NCBI GenBank assembly: GCA_023391335.1
Contig: JAEWBG010000087.1
Coordinates: forward strand, 1 to 41,234
Direction: 5' to 3'
Length of the DNA: 41,234 nt
From: Pseudomonadota bacterium
GTDB lineage: Bacteria; Pseudomonadota; Gammaproteobacteria; Steroidobacterales; Steroidobacteraceae
Part shown: in pieces, positions 33,987 to 41,234 of the stretch
How the letters are laid out: every line of letters begins with the position of its first letter
Numbering within the stretch: position 1 is the stretch's first letter
The notes under the pieces: model-generated
What the model was told of the DNA's origin: nothing
Seen by the model: only the letters and a program-made list of their open reading frames with translations
Databases searched by the model: none
Translations under genes and position numbers: made by a program

Positions 33987-35063
33987 ATGAACAGCCTGCG
34001 AATCACGATTGCAGCGTGCGCATTCATCGCCATTGTCGGAGCGAGCGTCATGCCAGAAGACGAGAGCAACACCAAAACAACAACCACCAGCGATAACGCT
34101 GGGGCGGCCGCGACAGCAGCGGCGCAGAAGCTCTTGGACGCGTTGCCCAACGAGAAACGCAAGCGCGCGCAGTTCACGTTCGATGCACCAGAACGATCCG
34201 AATGGAACTACGTGCCGATGCAACGCGCGGGTTTGCCGCTCAAGGCGATGGATACGGGCCAACGTGCTTCCGTCGACGGACTGCTTCGCTCTGCACTGAG
34301 CCCGACCGGCTTCGATACCGCCAAGAAAATCGAAGCTCACGAAAATATTCTGGGCGCGCTCGAAGGCAGGCCGTCGTATCGCGATCCCGATCTCTACTAC
34401 GCCGCCGTGTTTGGCAATCCGAGCCTGCGTGCGCCTTGGGCCTGGCGCTTCGAAGGACATCATCTATCGGTGAACTCAACGTGGGTCGATGGCACACAAG
34501 TCATCGCGCCGTTATTCATGGGATCCAATCCCGCTCGCGTCCCATCGGGTGAGCACGCTGGCTTGCGCATTCTTGCGGTCGAGGAAGACTTGGGCCGCGC
34601 GCTCATTCGCATGCTGCCAGCGGACCGTCGCGCTCGTGCCATGCTGAGTGACCAAGCATTCGCGGATATCGTCACCCGCAATGATCCGAAAGTACGCTCG
34701 CTCGAGATCGAAGGGCTGCCGGCTGCCGCGATGACTGAAGCGGAGCAAGCACAGCTTCGCAAACTGGTTCACGTCTATGCAGATCGCATGACCGAAGCGG
34801 CGGCGCACGATCAACTCGCACGCATCGAACAGGCCGGATTCGAGAAATTGCATTTTGGCTGGGCGGGCAGCATCGAGCCCGGCAAGCCTCACTACTATCG
34901 AATCCATGGTCCGACTGTGTTGATCGAATACGACAACACTCAGAACAATGCCAATCACATTCACACCGTTTGGCGCGATCTCGAGCGCGACTTCGGCGGT
35001 GACTTATTGCGTTCGCATTACGCACAGCATCGCCCGGGCGATGCTCATGGTCATGAGCATTAG
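33987..35063 (+). CDS. DUF3500 family protein, probably exported
   Basis: The 358-residue protein has a short hydrophobic N-terminus (about residues 4-20, likely a signal peptide), a Thr/Ala-rich stretch, then the DUF3500 domain. Family marks are LLDALPNEKRKRAQFTFDAP, RSEWNYVPMQRAGLPLKAMD, YYAAVFGNPS, WAWRFEGHHLSVN, and the His-rich end HFGWAGSIEPGKPHYYRIHG to YDNTQNNANHIHTVWRD. The many His residues in the last part suggest metal binding; activity is not established. GGGAGG precedes the ATG. The gene overlaps the following secreted-protein gene. Confidence 0.88.
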   Translation: MNSLRITIAACAFIAIVGASVMPEDESNTKTTTTSDNAGAAATAAAQKLLDALPNEKRKRAQFTFDAPERSEWNYVPMQRAGLPLKAMDTGQRASVDGLLRSALSPTGFDTAKKIEAHENILGALEGRPSYRDPDLYYAAVFGNPSLRAPWAWRFEGHHLSVNSTWVDGTQVIAPLFMGSNPARVPSGEHAGLRILAVEEDLGRALIRMLPADRRARAMLSDQAFADIVTRNDPKVRSLEIEGLPAAAMTEAEQAQLRKLVHVYADRMTEAAAHDQLARIEQAGFEKLHFGWAGSIEPGKPHYYRIHGPTVLIEYDNTQNNANHIHTVWRDLERDFGGDLLRSHYAQHRPGDAHGHEH

Positions 35064-36450
35064 CTTGCGACCAGCGGCACCCGCTGCATGTTGCTTCTTA
35101 CTGATGTCGCTCGGCGGCGTGCACGCGGCACAAACTCCTTACCCGCAAAGCACGATCGTCACCGGCGTCACCTGGGACTTCTCTCAAACCGAAGCGCAGC
35201 GCAGAGCCAAGGGCAGCGACATTTGGCCGCTTACTTGGGGCGCAGATGGCGATCTGTACACGGCCTGGGGCGATGGCGGCGGTTTCGGCGGCAGTGACGC
35301 GAACGGTCGCGTGAGTATCGGTTTCGCGAAAATATTAGGCGTCCCCAGTGGCCGGAACAGGGCGACCTTCGAAGGCGACAATCTGTGGGGCGCGGCGCCG
35401 GCCTTCGCGCAGACTCAAGCCACCGTGGGCGGGAAGATTCAAAGCATGTTCTCGGTTCACGGCGTGCTCTACGCCTACGGAGGTATCTGGACGCGAGCAA
35501 ACTGTCAGTGCGCCGATCCGACCAAGCTCGATGGCGACGGCCCTAAGAGCGCGCGATCTCTAATGTGGTCGCAAGATGCCGGCTTGAATTGGCAACGCGC
35601 ATCATGGACGAGCGACGCAAACGTCTACTTCTTGAATTTCGGCAAGGACAACTGGGAAGCGCGAGACGGTTACGTTTACGAGTACTACTTGAAGAGCAAC
35701 GACACGTCGCACATGTACTTACGGCGTGTACGCCCCAGCAAACTGACGGCCGCACCGAGTACAGCCAAAGCGCGCGAATATCTTGCTGCGGTAGATCGCA
35801 CCGGAAAGCGCGTGCGATGGTCTGCGCATGAGCAAGCAGCAATTCCGGTGTTCTTCGATCCCGCGAATGTTTCGCTGCCACAAGTCACGTATAACGCAGC
35901 GATCGGACGCTTTCTTCTCACCATTGGCCACAATCCAGGCGGCAAGCACGCGACACTCTCAGCCGGTCAGGTGGGATTCTTCGAAGCGCCGAATCCCTGG
36001 GGCCCATGGGCGACGATCGACTATCGGGACGATTGGGGCAATTTCGGCAACAGTGCAACCGGCGCGTATTTGGGCCTGCATATTCCGGCGAAATGGATCA
36101 GCGCAGATGGGACGACATTCTGGGCCGTGTTCTCGAATCTCGGCGAACTCGATTCATTCAATCTCGTGAAAGGTACGTTGAACGTGAGCAGCGACGTTCC
36201 GCGCATCACCGCACCCGAATCGGGCGCGATGCTGGATGCAGGTGCGAGCTATGCCGCCGCAGCGCAAGGAAACGCGCTGACGTGGACGGCGGCGCTGCAC
36301 GATGGCCGCACCTCCGAGTTCGCACATGCGAAGTGCGACACGTTTGTGTTTACAGTTCCAACACGCGCGAAGGCTGGCCAGTTCGTGAGACTCACGGTCG
36401 CATCTGCCGTCGCGACGGTGTATCGCGACTTCCCCATCGCACAAAAGTAA
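35041..36450 (+). CDS. secreted beta-propeller-like protein (DUF4185-like)
   Basis: The product of about 469 residues has a signal peptide ending GVHAA, then repeated beta-rich blocks with aromatic and Gly/Asp turns: IWPLTWGADGDLYTAWGDGG, GGKIQSMFSVHGVLYAYGGI, LMWSQDAGLNWQRASW, VYFLNFGKDNW, and WGPWATIDYRDDWGNFG. This looks like a propeller fold of the DUF4185/sialidase-like kind; I am only moderately sure of the family. A C-terminal immunoglobulin-like part may follow (about 405-469). The start lies inside the DUF3500 gene (ATG at 35041 or 35053), so the two are coupled. Substrate unknown; a glycan-related extracytoplasmic role is a guess. Confidence 0.75.
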   Translation: MLMVMSISLRPAAPAACCFLLMSLGGVHAAQTPYPQSTIVTGVTWDFSQTEAQRRAKGSDIWPLTWGADGDLYTAWGDGGGFGGSDANGRVSIGFAKILGVPSGRNRATFEGDNLWGAAPAFAQTQATVGGKIQSMFSVHGVLYAYGGIWTRANCQCADPTKLDGDGPKSARSLMWSQDAGLNWQRASWTSDANVYFLNFGKDNWEARDGYVYEYYLKSNDTSHMYLRRVRPSKLTAAPSTAKAREYLAAVDRTGKRVRWSAHEQAAIPVFFDPANVSLPQVTYNAAIGRFLLTIGHNPGGKHATLSAGQVGFFEAPNPWGPWATIDYRDDWGNFGNSATGAYLGLHIPAKWISADGTTFWAVFSNLGELDSFNLVKGTLNVSSDVPRITAPESGAMLDAGASYAAAAQGNALTWTAALHDGRTSEFAHAKCDTFVFTVPTRAKAGQFVRLTVASAVATVYRDFPIAQK

Positions 36451-36464
36451 ATTGCCCGGCGAGA

Positions 36465-36893
36465 ATGCTCTTGGACAGAAACGATTCGCCACCTGTACGC
36501 ACCCTGCGCGGCAAGTGCCTTTGCGGAGCCGTGCAGTACGAAGTCGCAGATGCCTTCGAATATGCATTGAACTGCCATTGCTCCAACTGTCGGCGCGCGA
36601 CCGGATCGGCCTTTAAACCGTTCGGCGGCGTCAAGCTCGCTCGGCTGCGCCTGATTGCAGACGAATCGCACGTTCTGATTCATGGCGGCGGCGATGCACA
36701 CGATGTTCATTGCCGGCTGTGCGGCTCATTGTTGTATTCGGCCTTTCCACCTCGTTCCTTAGCGCACGTTACGTTCGGAACGCTGGTGGACATGCCTTCG
36801 CTGCATCCGACAGCGCACATCTTCGTAGGATCGAAAGCGCCGTGGTTCGACATCCGCGACGATCTGCCGCAGCACGACGAGTTCCCACCGTAG
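36465..36893 (+). CDS. GFA family zinc-binding protein
   Basis: The 142-residue protein is a single GFA/CENP-V domain. The zinc cysteines are visible as C18-x-C20, C37-x-C39-x-x-C42 (NCHCSNC) and C83-x-x-C86 (HCRLCGS), with FGTLVDMPSLHPTAHIFVGS and KAPWFDI at the end. Members were named for the glutathione-dependent formaldehyde-activating enzyme, but most have no proven activity. The start at 36465 lies 14 bases after the propeller-like gene stop and has a weak GGCGAGA ahead of it, so it may be the last gene of that operon. Confidence 0.9.
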   Translation: MLLDRNDSPPVRTLRGKCLCGAVQYEVADAFEYALNCHCSNCRRATGSAFKPFGGVKLARLRLIADESHVLIHGGGDAHDVHCRLCGSLLYSAFPPRSLAHVTFGTLVDMPSLHPTAHIFVGSKAPWFDIRDDLPQHDEFPP

Positions 36894-37012
36894 ATAAACT
36901 CCGGCAGGGAATCCCCTACCCAGAACCCGCACCGTAGTAGGCGGACCTCCGAGTTCGCACCTCGACCAGCGCGGCCTTACGTTTAGCCGGTCACAAACGC
37001 TGGAGATCGTCG

Positions 37013-37546
37013 ATGCAATGGCGCAGTAATCTCACACGATATGGGATCGTTGCCAAAGCGCTTCACTGGATCATCGTGATCGGGATCATCGCGCAGTACT
37101 TTTTGGCCGAAGCCGGTGAGGATGATGAAGGTGCCGAGCCGTTCAGCGCTGTAGGTCTGCACGCTTCCATCGGGCTGCTCATATTGATCTTGGCTGTCGT
37201 GAGATTGGCATGGCGCGCGGTCGATCCGCATCCCGCTTGGCCGGACACGATGAAACGGCGCGATGTCGTCATCGCACGATCAGTCCACGTCCTCTTCTAT
37301 GGCCTGCTCTTCGCTTTGCCGCTAACTGGCTGGATGCTGTCCTCGACCGAAGGCGACACGATCAGCTTCTTCGGCTTGTTCAACGTGCCGCCGATTGTGA
37401 TTGGGAACGAAGACTTGCTGGAGGACATGCACGAAGCCATGTTCAATGTACTAGTAGGTTTAGCAGCCCTGCACGTACTCGCCGCCCTGAAGCATCACTT
37501 CATCGACCGCGACAATGTCCTTCGCAGCATGCTGATGCGCTCGTAG
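37013..37546 (+). CDS. cytochrome b561
   Basis: The 177-residue inner-membrane protein has four hydrophobic helices with conserved heme-ligand histidines: His18 (KALHWII), His50 (GLHASIG), His92 (SVHVLFYG), and His140/His154 (DMHEAMF, LAALHVLAALKHHF). The PLTGWMLSS word after helix 3 is typical. Cytochromes b561 pass electrons from quinol, and some act as superoxide oxidases. The gene stands alone between the GFA gene and a hybrid kinase. Confidence 0.94.
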   Translation: MQWRSNLTRYGIVAKALHWIIVIGIIAQYFLAEAGEDDEGAEPFSAVGLHASIGLLILILAVVRLAWRAVDPHPAWPDTMKRRDVVIARSVHVLFYGLLFALPLTGWMLSSTEGDTISFFGLFNVPPIVIGNEDLLEDMHEAMFNVLVGLAALHVLAALKHHFIDRDNVLRSMLMRS

Positions 37547-37724
37547 GCTCGATTCGCACGGCTGATCGCTCGCGCCTCACTGTGCGTGCATTCTTGTCAA
37601 ATCGTCACGACCGCAACGTGTGGGAGTGAGAACTCCCGCTGGTACGAATTGCCTGCTCGCTATACAGTGACCGCCCCTCCACTCACGCCTGCGCTTACCC
37701 GGACGACCGGGGGCTCTCGGGCTT

Positions 37725-40700
37725 ATGAACGGTATGTCGGACCCGAGGAGCTCAACAGCGCAGGTCGCAGATGCACCGCCCTTCGGCGGCGATCCGCTGC
37801 AGCCCTCCGATGCCATCGACATCACCGCGACACTAGCTTCTCGTCCGGCGCGCACACCGAACTTCGCTGCTGAGAACGCCACGCTCGGTCGCTTGATCAA
37901 GGAAGTGAGCGGTTACTCCGCAACCGTGCTGCAAAGGCTGGTCGATGCAACGCTGGAATTGTCGGCGGCGCACTCGGCAGGAATCGGTTTGTTGGAATCC
38001 GTCGATGGCGAGCCGTGCTGCGTATGGCGAGCGGTCAGCGGCAAGTGGGCGCGCTTGACCGGATCGAGGATGGCGCGAAATGCGAGCCCGTGCGGGGATG
38101 TTCTGAACCGCAAAACGGCGCTGCTCCTGCGGCATCCACAGCGGCACTACTCGATCTCAGCTACTCTCTCGCCGCCGATCTTCGAGTGCTTGCTGGTGCC
38201 GTTTTACAGCGGCGAGGAAGTCGTCGGCGCAGTGTGGGCGATATCTCATGATGATTCGAAGCTGTTCGATCGCGAGGACCTGCGCGTTCTCGAGACCATG
38301 GCGCACTTCGCCGCGACGGCTTACCGCGTGCTCGACGCGCACGAGTCGGAAAGAACTGCTTCGCGCCGCCTGCAAACAAAAACCATCGAACTACAACGTC
38401 TCGCGGAGACGGCAGCAGTCGGCCTCACGCGAGTTCGACGCGATCTCGTGTATCGCACCGTCAATCGCGCGTATGCAGAACTCGTAGGTCGGCCCGCCAC
38501 CGACATCATCGGCAAGTCGATGATCGAGGTGTTGGGGCCGCGCGCCTGCGAAGCCATCCAACCGTACGTCGAGCGCACGCTACAGGGCGAGGCTGTGGAA
38601 TACGAAACGGTGTTGCCGCTGCCGACCGGTGCGCGGTTCGCGCATATCAACTACACACCCGACATCGAAGCCGGGGAAATCGTCGGCTGGACGGCCTCGA
38701 TCATGGACATCACCGGCCGCAGAATTTCCGAGCAGAGTGCACAGCGTGCCGCGCGCGAGAAGGATGCGTTGTATCGTCTTGCCGATCGATTGCAGCGTGC
38801 CCGCAATCTAAATGAAGTCTACGAAGCAGCGTTGCAGGCCATCCTGAGCGCTGTTCAATGCGATCGGGCGTCCATCTTGCTGTGCGATGCCGCGAACGTC
38901 ATGCGTTTCGTGGCTTGGCATGGGTTGTCGGACGACTATCGAGCAGCCACCGAAGGCCATTCGCCCTGGAGCATCCGCGATTCGCACCCTGAGCCCATTG
39001 CGATGAACGATGTCGCAACGGCCGGCCTCGACGCATGGCTGGACACACTCATTCGCGCAGAAGGGATCGGTGCGCTCGCGTTCATTCCGCTGACGTTCAA
39101 CGGCCGGCTGATCGGTAAGTTCATGACCTACTACAACGCGCCGCATGAATTTACTGCAGATGAAATCGAGCTGAGTTTGACGATCGCGCGTCAACTGGCA
39201 TTCGCCGTCGATCATCAACGCGCTCAAGCAGAGCTCGTGGCCCAAGCGTCTCAGCTTGATTTGATCACCAATACGGCACCGGTGTTCATCGCCTACTGCG
39301 ACCAGCAGACTCGCTTCAAATTCGTCAATCATGCATACGCGAAGCGCCTCGGCTTGACGGCTGCGGACTGTCTCGGCAAACGCATCGACGAAGTGATCGG
39401 CGAACGTGCGTACGAGAGCTTGCGTCCCTATATCGACCAGGTGCTGAGCGGGACGCCGGTCGAGTTCGAATTGACGATCCCCTACCCGACGTTGGGTGAG
39501 CGATTCGTACATTGCTCGTACGCGCCCGAACGCAACGATGCAGGCGCAGTCGTTGGGCTCGTCGCCGCCATCACGGACATCACCGAACGCAAGCACGCTG
39601 AAGAAGCGCTTCGACGCAGCGAAGAGAAGCTGCGCGAAGCGGACCGGCGCAAAGACGAATTCCTGGCGATGCTGGCACACGAACTGCGAAATCCGCTCGC
39701 ACCGATTGCGAATGCATTGAGCCTCATGCAGCGCGAAGGCACCGTATCAGCCTTGCACGAACAATCGCGCGCGATCATGGAAAGACAAATCGGCCGGCTC
39801 TCGCGGCTCGTCGACGACTTGCTTGAAGTGTCGCGCATCACGACGGGTCGCATCCAACTACACATGGAGTCGGTTCCCATCTCGGACGTGATCGCACGCG
39901 CCGTGGAGACGGCCCGTCCGCTCATTCACCAGCACAATCATCACCTGCAAGTCAGTGCTCCCGAACAGCCCGTTTGGATCCGCGGCGATAGCGCGCGGCT
40001 GGAACAAGTGCTGGTAAACCTACTGAACAACGCCGCGAAGTACACCGACGACGGCGGCCGCATCGAACTGAAGACTGAACGCGACGGCGACGACGTCCTC
40101 ATTCGAGTCATCGATTCTGGAATCGGCATCGCGTCAGACCTGCTGCCGCGGGTGTTCGAGCTATTCACGCAAGGCGAACGGTCTCTAGATCGTTCGCGGG
40201 GCGGATTGGGGATTGGTTTATCGCTCGTGCAGCGCCTCGTCACGAAACACGGCGGCACCGTCGAAGCGCGCAGCACACCGGGCGAAGGCAGCGAATTCAT
40301 CGTTCGCTTGCCCACAATCGCGCCTTCTTCGCCGCTGAGCGATGCACAGGAACGCGCAGAATCTCAGCCCGCAGCCGGATCGGTGCGGGTTCTCATCGTC
40401 GACGACAATGCGGATGCCGCAGAATCGCTCGCGTTGCTGCTCGAAACCAGCGGTCACACCGTCGCAACCGCGCACACGGGCACCGCGGCGCTTGCGGCAG
40501 TCGAAGCCCATCGACCTGAAATCATCTTCTTGGATATCGGGCTGCCCGAGTTGGATGGCTACGAAGTTGCCAAGCGAGTTCGCATGCACCATCCGGCAGA
40601 TGAGCTCGTCTTGGTCGCGATGACCGGTTACGGCCAACAATCCGATCGCGATCGATCCCATGCCGCGGGGTTCGATCATCACTTGGTGAAACCGGCGGCG

Positions 40701-40766
40701 TTTGAGGCAATCGAGGCGATTGTGGCGGCGCGAGCGGCGAACCTTCATGGAATCCGCCCTGGCTAG
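37725..40766 (+). CDS. hybrid histidine kinase, GAF-PAS-GAF-PAS-HK-REC
   Basis: The 1013-residue soluble protein has GAF (about 60-205), PAS (about 220-335), GAF (about 345-500), PAS (about 508-625), HisKA with His652 (LAHELRNPLAPIANA), HATPase (N769, DSGIGI, GGLGIGLSL) and one receiver with Asp937 (IFLDIGLPELDGYEV). The two GAF/PAS pairs have similar wording (for example the matching YV/YI tracts at 279-300 and 567-590), which suggests an internal duplication of the PAS module. No membrane segment or output domain is present. The start at 37725 is the first in-frame ATG; no strong ribosome-binding site confirms it. Confidence 0.93.
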   Translation: MNGMSDPRSSTAQVADAPPFGGDPLQPSDAIDITATLASRPARTPNFAAENATLGRLIKEVSGYSATVLQRLVDATLELSAAHSAGIGLLESVDGEPCCVWRAVSGKWARLTGSRMARNASPCGDVLNRKTALLLRHPQRHYSISATLSPPIFECLLVPFYSGEEVVGAVWAISHDDSKLFDREDLRVLETMAHFAATAYRVLDAHESERTASRRLQTKTIELQRLAETAAVGLTRVRRDLVYRTVNRAYAELVGRPATDIIGKSMIEVLGPRACEAIQPYVERTLQGEAVEYETVLPLPTGARFAHINYTPDIEAGEIVGWTASIMDITGRRISEQSAQRAAREKDALYRLADRLQRARNLNEVYEAALQAILSAVQCDRASILLCDAANVMRFVAWHGLSDDYRAATEGHSPWSIRDSHPEPIAMNDVATAGLDAWLDTLIRAEGIGALAFIPLTFNGRLIGKFMTYYNAPHEFTADEIELSLTIARQLAFAVDHQRAQAELVAQASQLDLITNTAPVFIAYCDQQTRFKFVNHAYAKRLGLTAADCLGKRIDEVIGERAYESLRPYIDQVLSGTPVEFELTIPYPTLGERFVHCSYAPERNDAGAVVGLVAAITDITERKHAEEALRRSEEKLREADRRKDEFLAMLAHELRNPLAPIANALSLMQREGTVSALHEQSRAIMERQIGRLSRLVDDLLEVSRITTGRIQLHMESVPISDVIARAVETARPLIHQHNHHLQVSAPEQPVWIRGDSARLEQVLVNLLNNAAKYTDDGGRIELKTERDGDDVLIRVIDSGIGIASDLLPRVFELFTQGERSLDRSRGGLGIGLSLVQRLVTKHGGTVEARSTPGEGSEFIVRLPTIAPSSPLSDAQERAESQPAAGSVRVLIVDDNADAAESLALLLETSGHTVATAHTGTAALAAVEAHRPEIIFLDIGLPELDGYEVAKRVRMHHPADELVLVAMTGYGQQSDRDRSHAAGFDHHLVKPAAFEAIEAIVAARAANLHGIRPG

Positions 40767-40785
40767 GCAAGGTTCACGGTCCAAA

Positions 40786-41017
40786 CAGTAAGAGCGTCCG
40801 AATTCGATCCGTTCGAATTTGTCGAACTCCCGATCGCGATTTCGCGATCCGGGAGCTCTCATACTCTCTCCGGCAGTGCGCCCGGAGAGATTGCGCCTTT
40901 GCCCTCCATGGCCGGCGCGCGGTTGCGCCAGCGAGCGCTGTCCAAAACTGCTCCGTGCAGTTTTGTCGAACTCCCGATCGCGATTTCGCGATCCGGGAGT
41001 TCTCAAACTCTCTCCGG
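40786..41017. repeat. hairpin repeat pair with swapped stems
   Basis: A 56-bp direct repeat (40818-40873 and 40962-41017, two mismatches) contains an imperfect hairpin formed by CTCCCGATCGCGA and TCGCGATCCGGGAG. Just upstream of each copy is a second hairpin with the same loop TCCGT but different stems. In copy 1 the arms are AATTCGA/TCGAATT; in copy 2 they are AAAACTGC/GCAGTTTT. Between the copies, CTCTCCGG (40866-40873) pairs with CCGGAGAG (40882-40889). The pair lies between the hybrid-kinase stop and the tRNA terminator. Confidence 0.85.
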
Positions 41018-41024
41018 GACAAGG

Positions 41025-41070
41025 TTAAATAAAAAGGGCCACTTCGAATGAAGTGGCCCTTTTTATTTAA
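41025..41070. terminator. perfect 21-bp bidirectional terminator hairpin
   Basis: TTAAATAAAAAGGGCCACTTC, loop GAAT, then the exact complement gives a 21-bp stem with A-run and T-run on its two sides. It has the form of an intrinsic terminator in both directions, ending the tRNA-Arg transcript from the right and the hybrid-kinase transcript from the left. Confidence 0.93.
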
Positions 41071-41071
41071 C

Positions 41072-41148
41072 TGGCGCGCCCGGAGAGATTCGAACTCCCG
41101 ACCTCATGGTTCGTAGCCATGCGCTCTATCCAACTGAGCTACGGGCGC
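41072..41148 (-). tRNA. tRNA-Arg (anticodon ACG)
   Basis: Read on the minus strand, the acceptor stem GCGCCCG pairs with CGGGCGC. The D arm is GCTC-AGTTGGATA-GAGC, the anticodon arm is CATGG-CTACGAA-CCATG with anticodon ACG, and the T arm is GGGAG-TTCGAAT-CTCTC. The discriminator base is G (41075) and CCA is encoded (41072-41074). All stems are perfect. ACG is read as ICG after deamination and decodes CGU/CGC/CGA. The terminator hairpin lies one base downstream. Confidence 0.98.
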
Positions 41149-41234
41149 GTAATAACTTTGCATTCCAACGTCCATGTCATCACTTCGAACTGACGCTATC
41201 CCTCACGTCTCGTTCGCTCAGTTGCTCACTGCAC

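Noticed and set aside
38808..39680. 290-aa open frame antisense to the GAF/PAS hybrid kinase
   Set aside because: It lies wholly within a well-supported kinase gene and has no recognisable motif.

Overview
The window looks like a chromosomal segment of a moderately GC-rich Gram-negative bacterium, most likely a gammaproteobacterium of the Xanthomonadales/Steroidobacterales type. The reasons are an outer-membrane beta-barrel protein, a two-step (HutF/HutG) histidine branch, LtrA, cytochrome b561, an ECF sigma factor paired with a TPR-Ser/Thr kinase, several hybrid histidine kinases, and long spacers packed with REP-like palindromes. The taxonomic placement is inference only.

Layout. 0-5.8 kb: a GNAT acetyltransferase, a GGDEF-EAL protein, a small hypothetical protein and a secreted Ala/Thr/Ser/Asn-rich protein, separated by repeat-dense spacers. 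5.8-10.9 kb: histidine-degradation genes, with hutF-hutU-hutG on the minus strand and hutI divergent on the plus strand; hutH is absent. 10.9-16.8 kb: an OmpA-like barrel, a SemiSWEET, a small membrane protein, the ABC-F ATPase Uup, a DOMON-like protein, a NamZ-type (DUF1343) muramidase and a Lys-rich DUF6496 protein. 17-22.2 kb: a hybrid kinase with two receivers, a RibD/DHFR-like reductase and LtrA. 31.5-40.8 kb: two more hybrid kinases flanking a DUF3500 protein, a secreted propeller-like protein, a GFA-family protein and cytochrome b561. The right end has a covarying-hairpin repeat pair, a perfect 21-bp terminator hairpin and a tRNA-Arg(ACG).

The most interesting region is 22.2-31.4 kb. 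A plus-strand operon encodes a HlyD-type adaptor, a C39-peptidase ABC exporter, a coupled 28-aa ORF, two small double-glycine-type precursor peptides sharing the core block VSWxCGSRHLADEW, an MvdD-like ATP-grasp ligase and a PpiC-related peptide-maturation protein. This is a complete-looking RiPP pathway, best read as a graspetide (omega-ester/omega-amide peptide) system. Its core has acceptor spacing S-x-(K/T)-x-G-S, reminiscent of the T-x-K-x-P-S of microviridins, but it lacks the microviridin leader motif. The precursors would be crosslinked by the ligase, cut after the Ser/Ala-Gly-Ala motif by the C39 domain and exported through the ABC/HlyD pair. Divergent from it is an ECF sigma factor translationally coupled to a TPR-Ser/Thr kinase, a plausible but unproven regulator.

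A second theme is the spacer DNA. Many spacers are tiled with mini-palindromes of about 20 bp in which flanks and loop size are conserved while the stems differ and stay complementary. The clearest case is a repeat pair at 40.79-41.02 kb.
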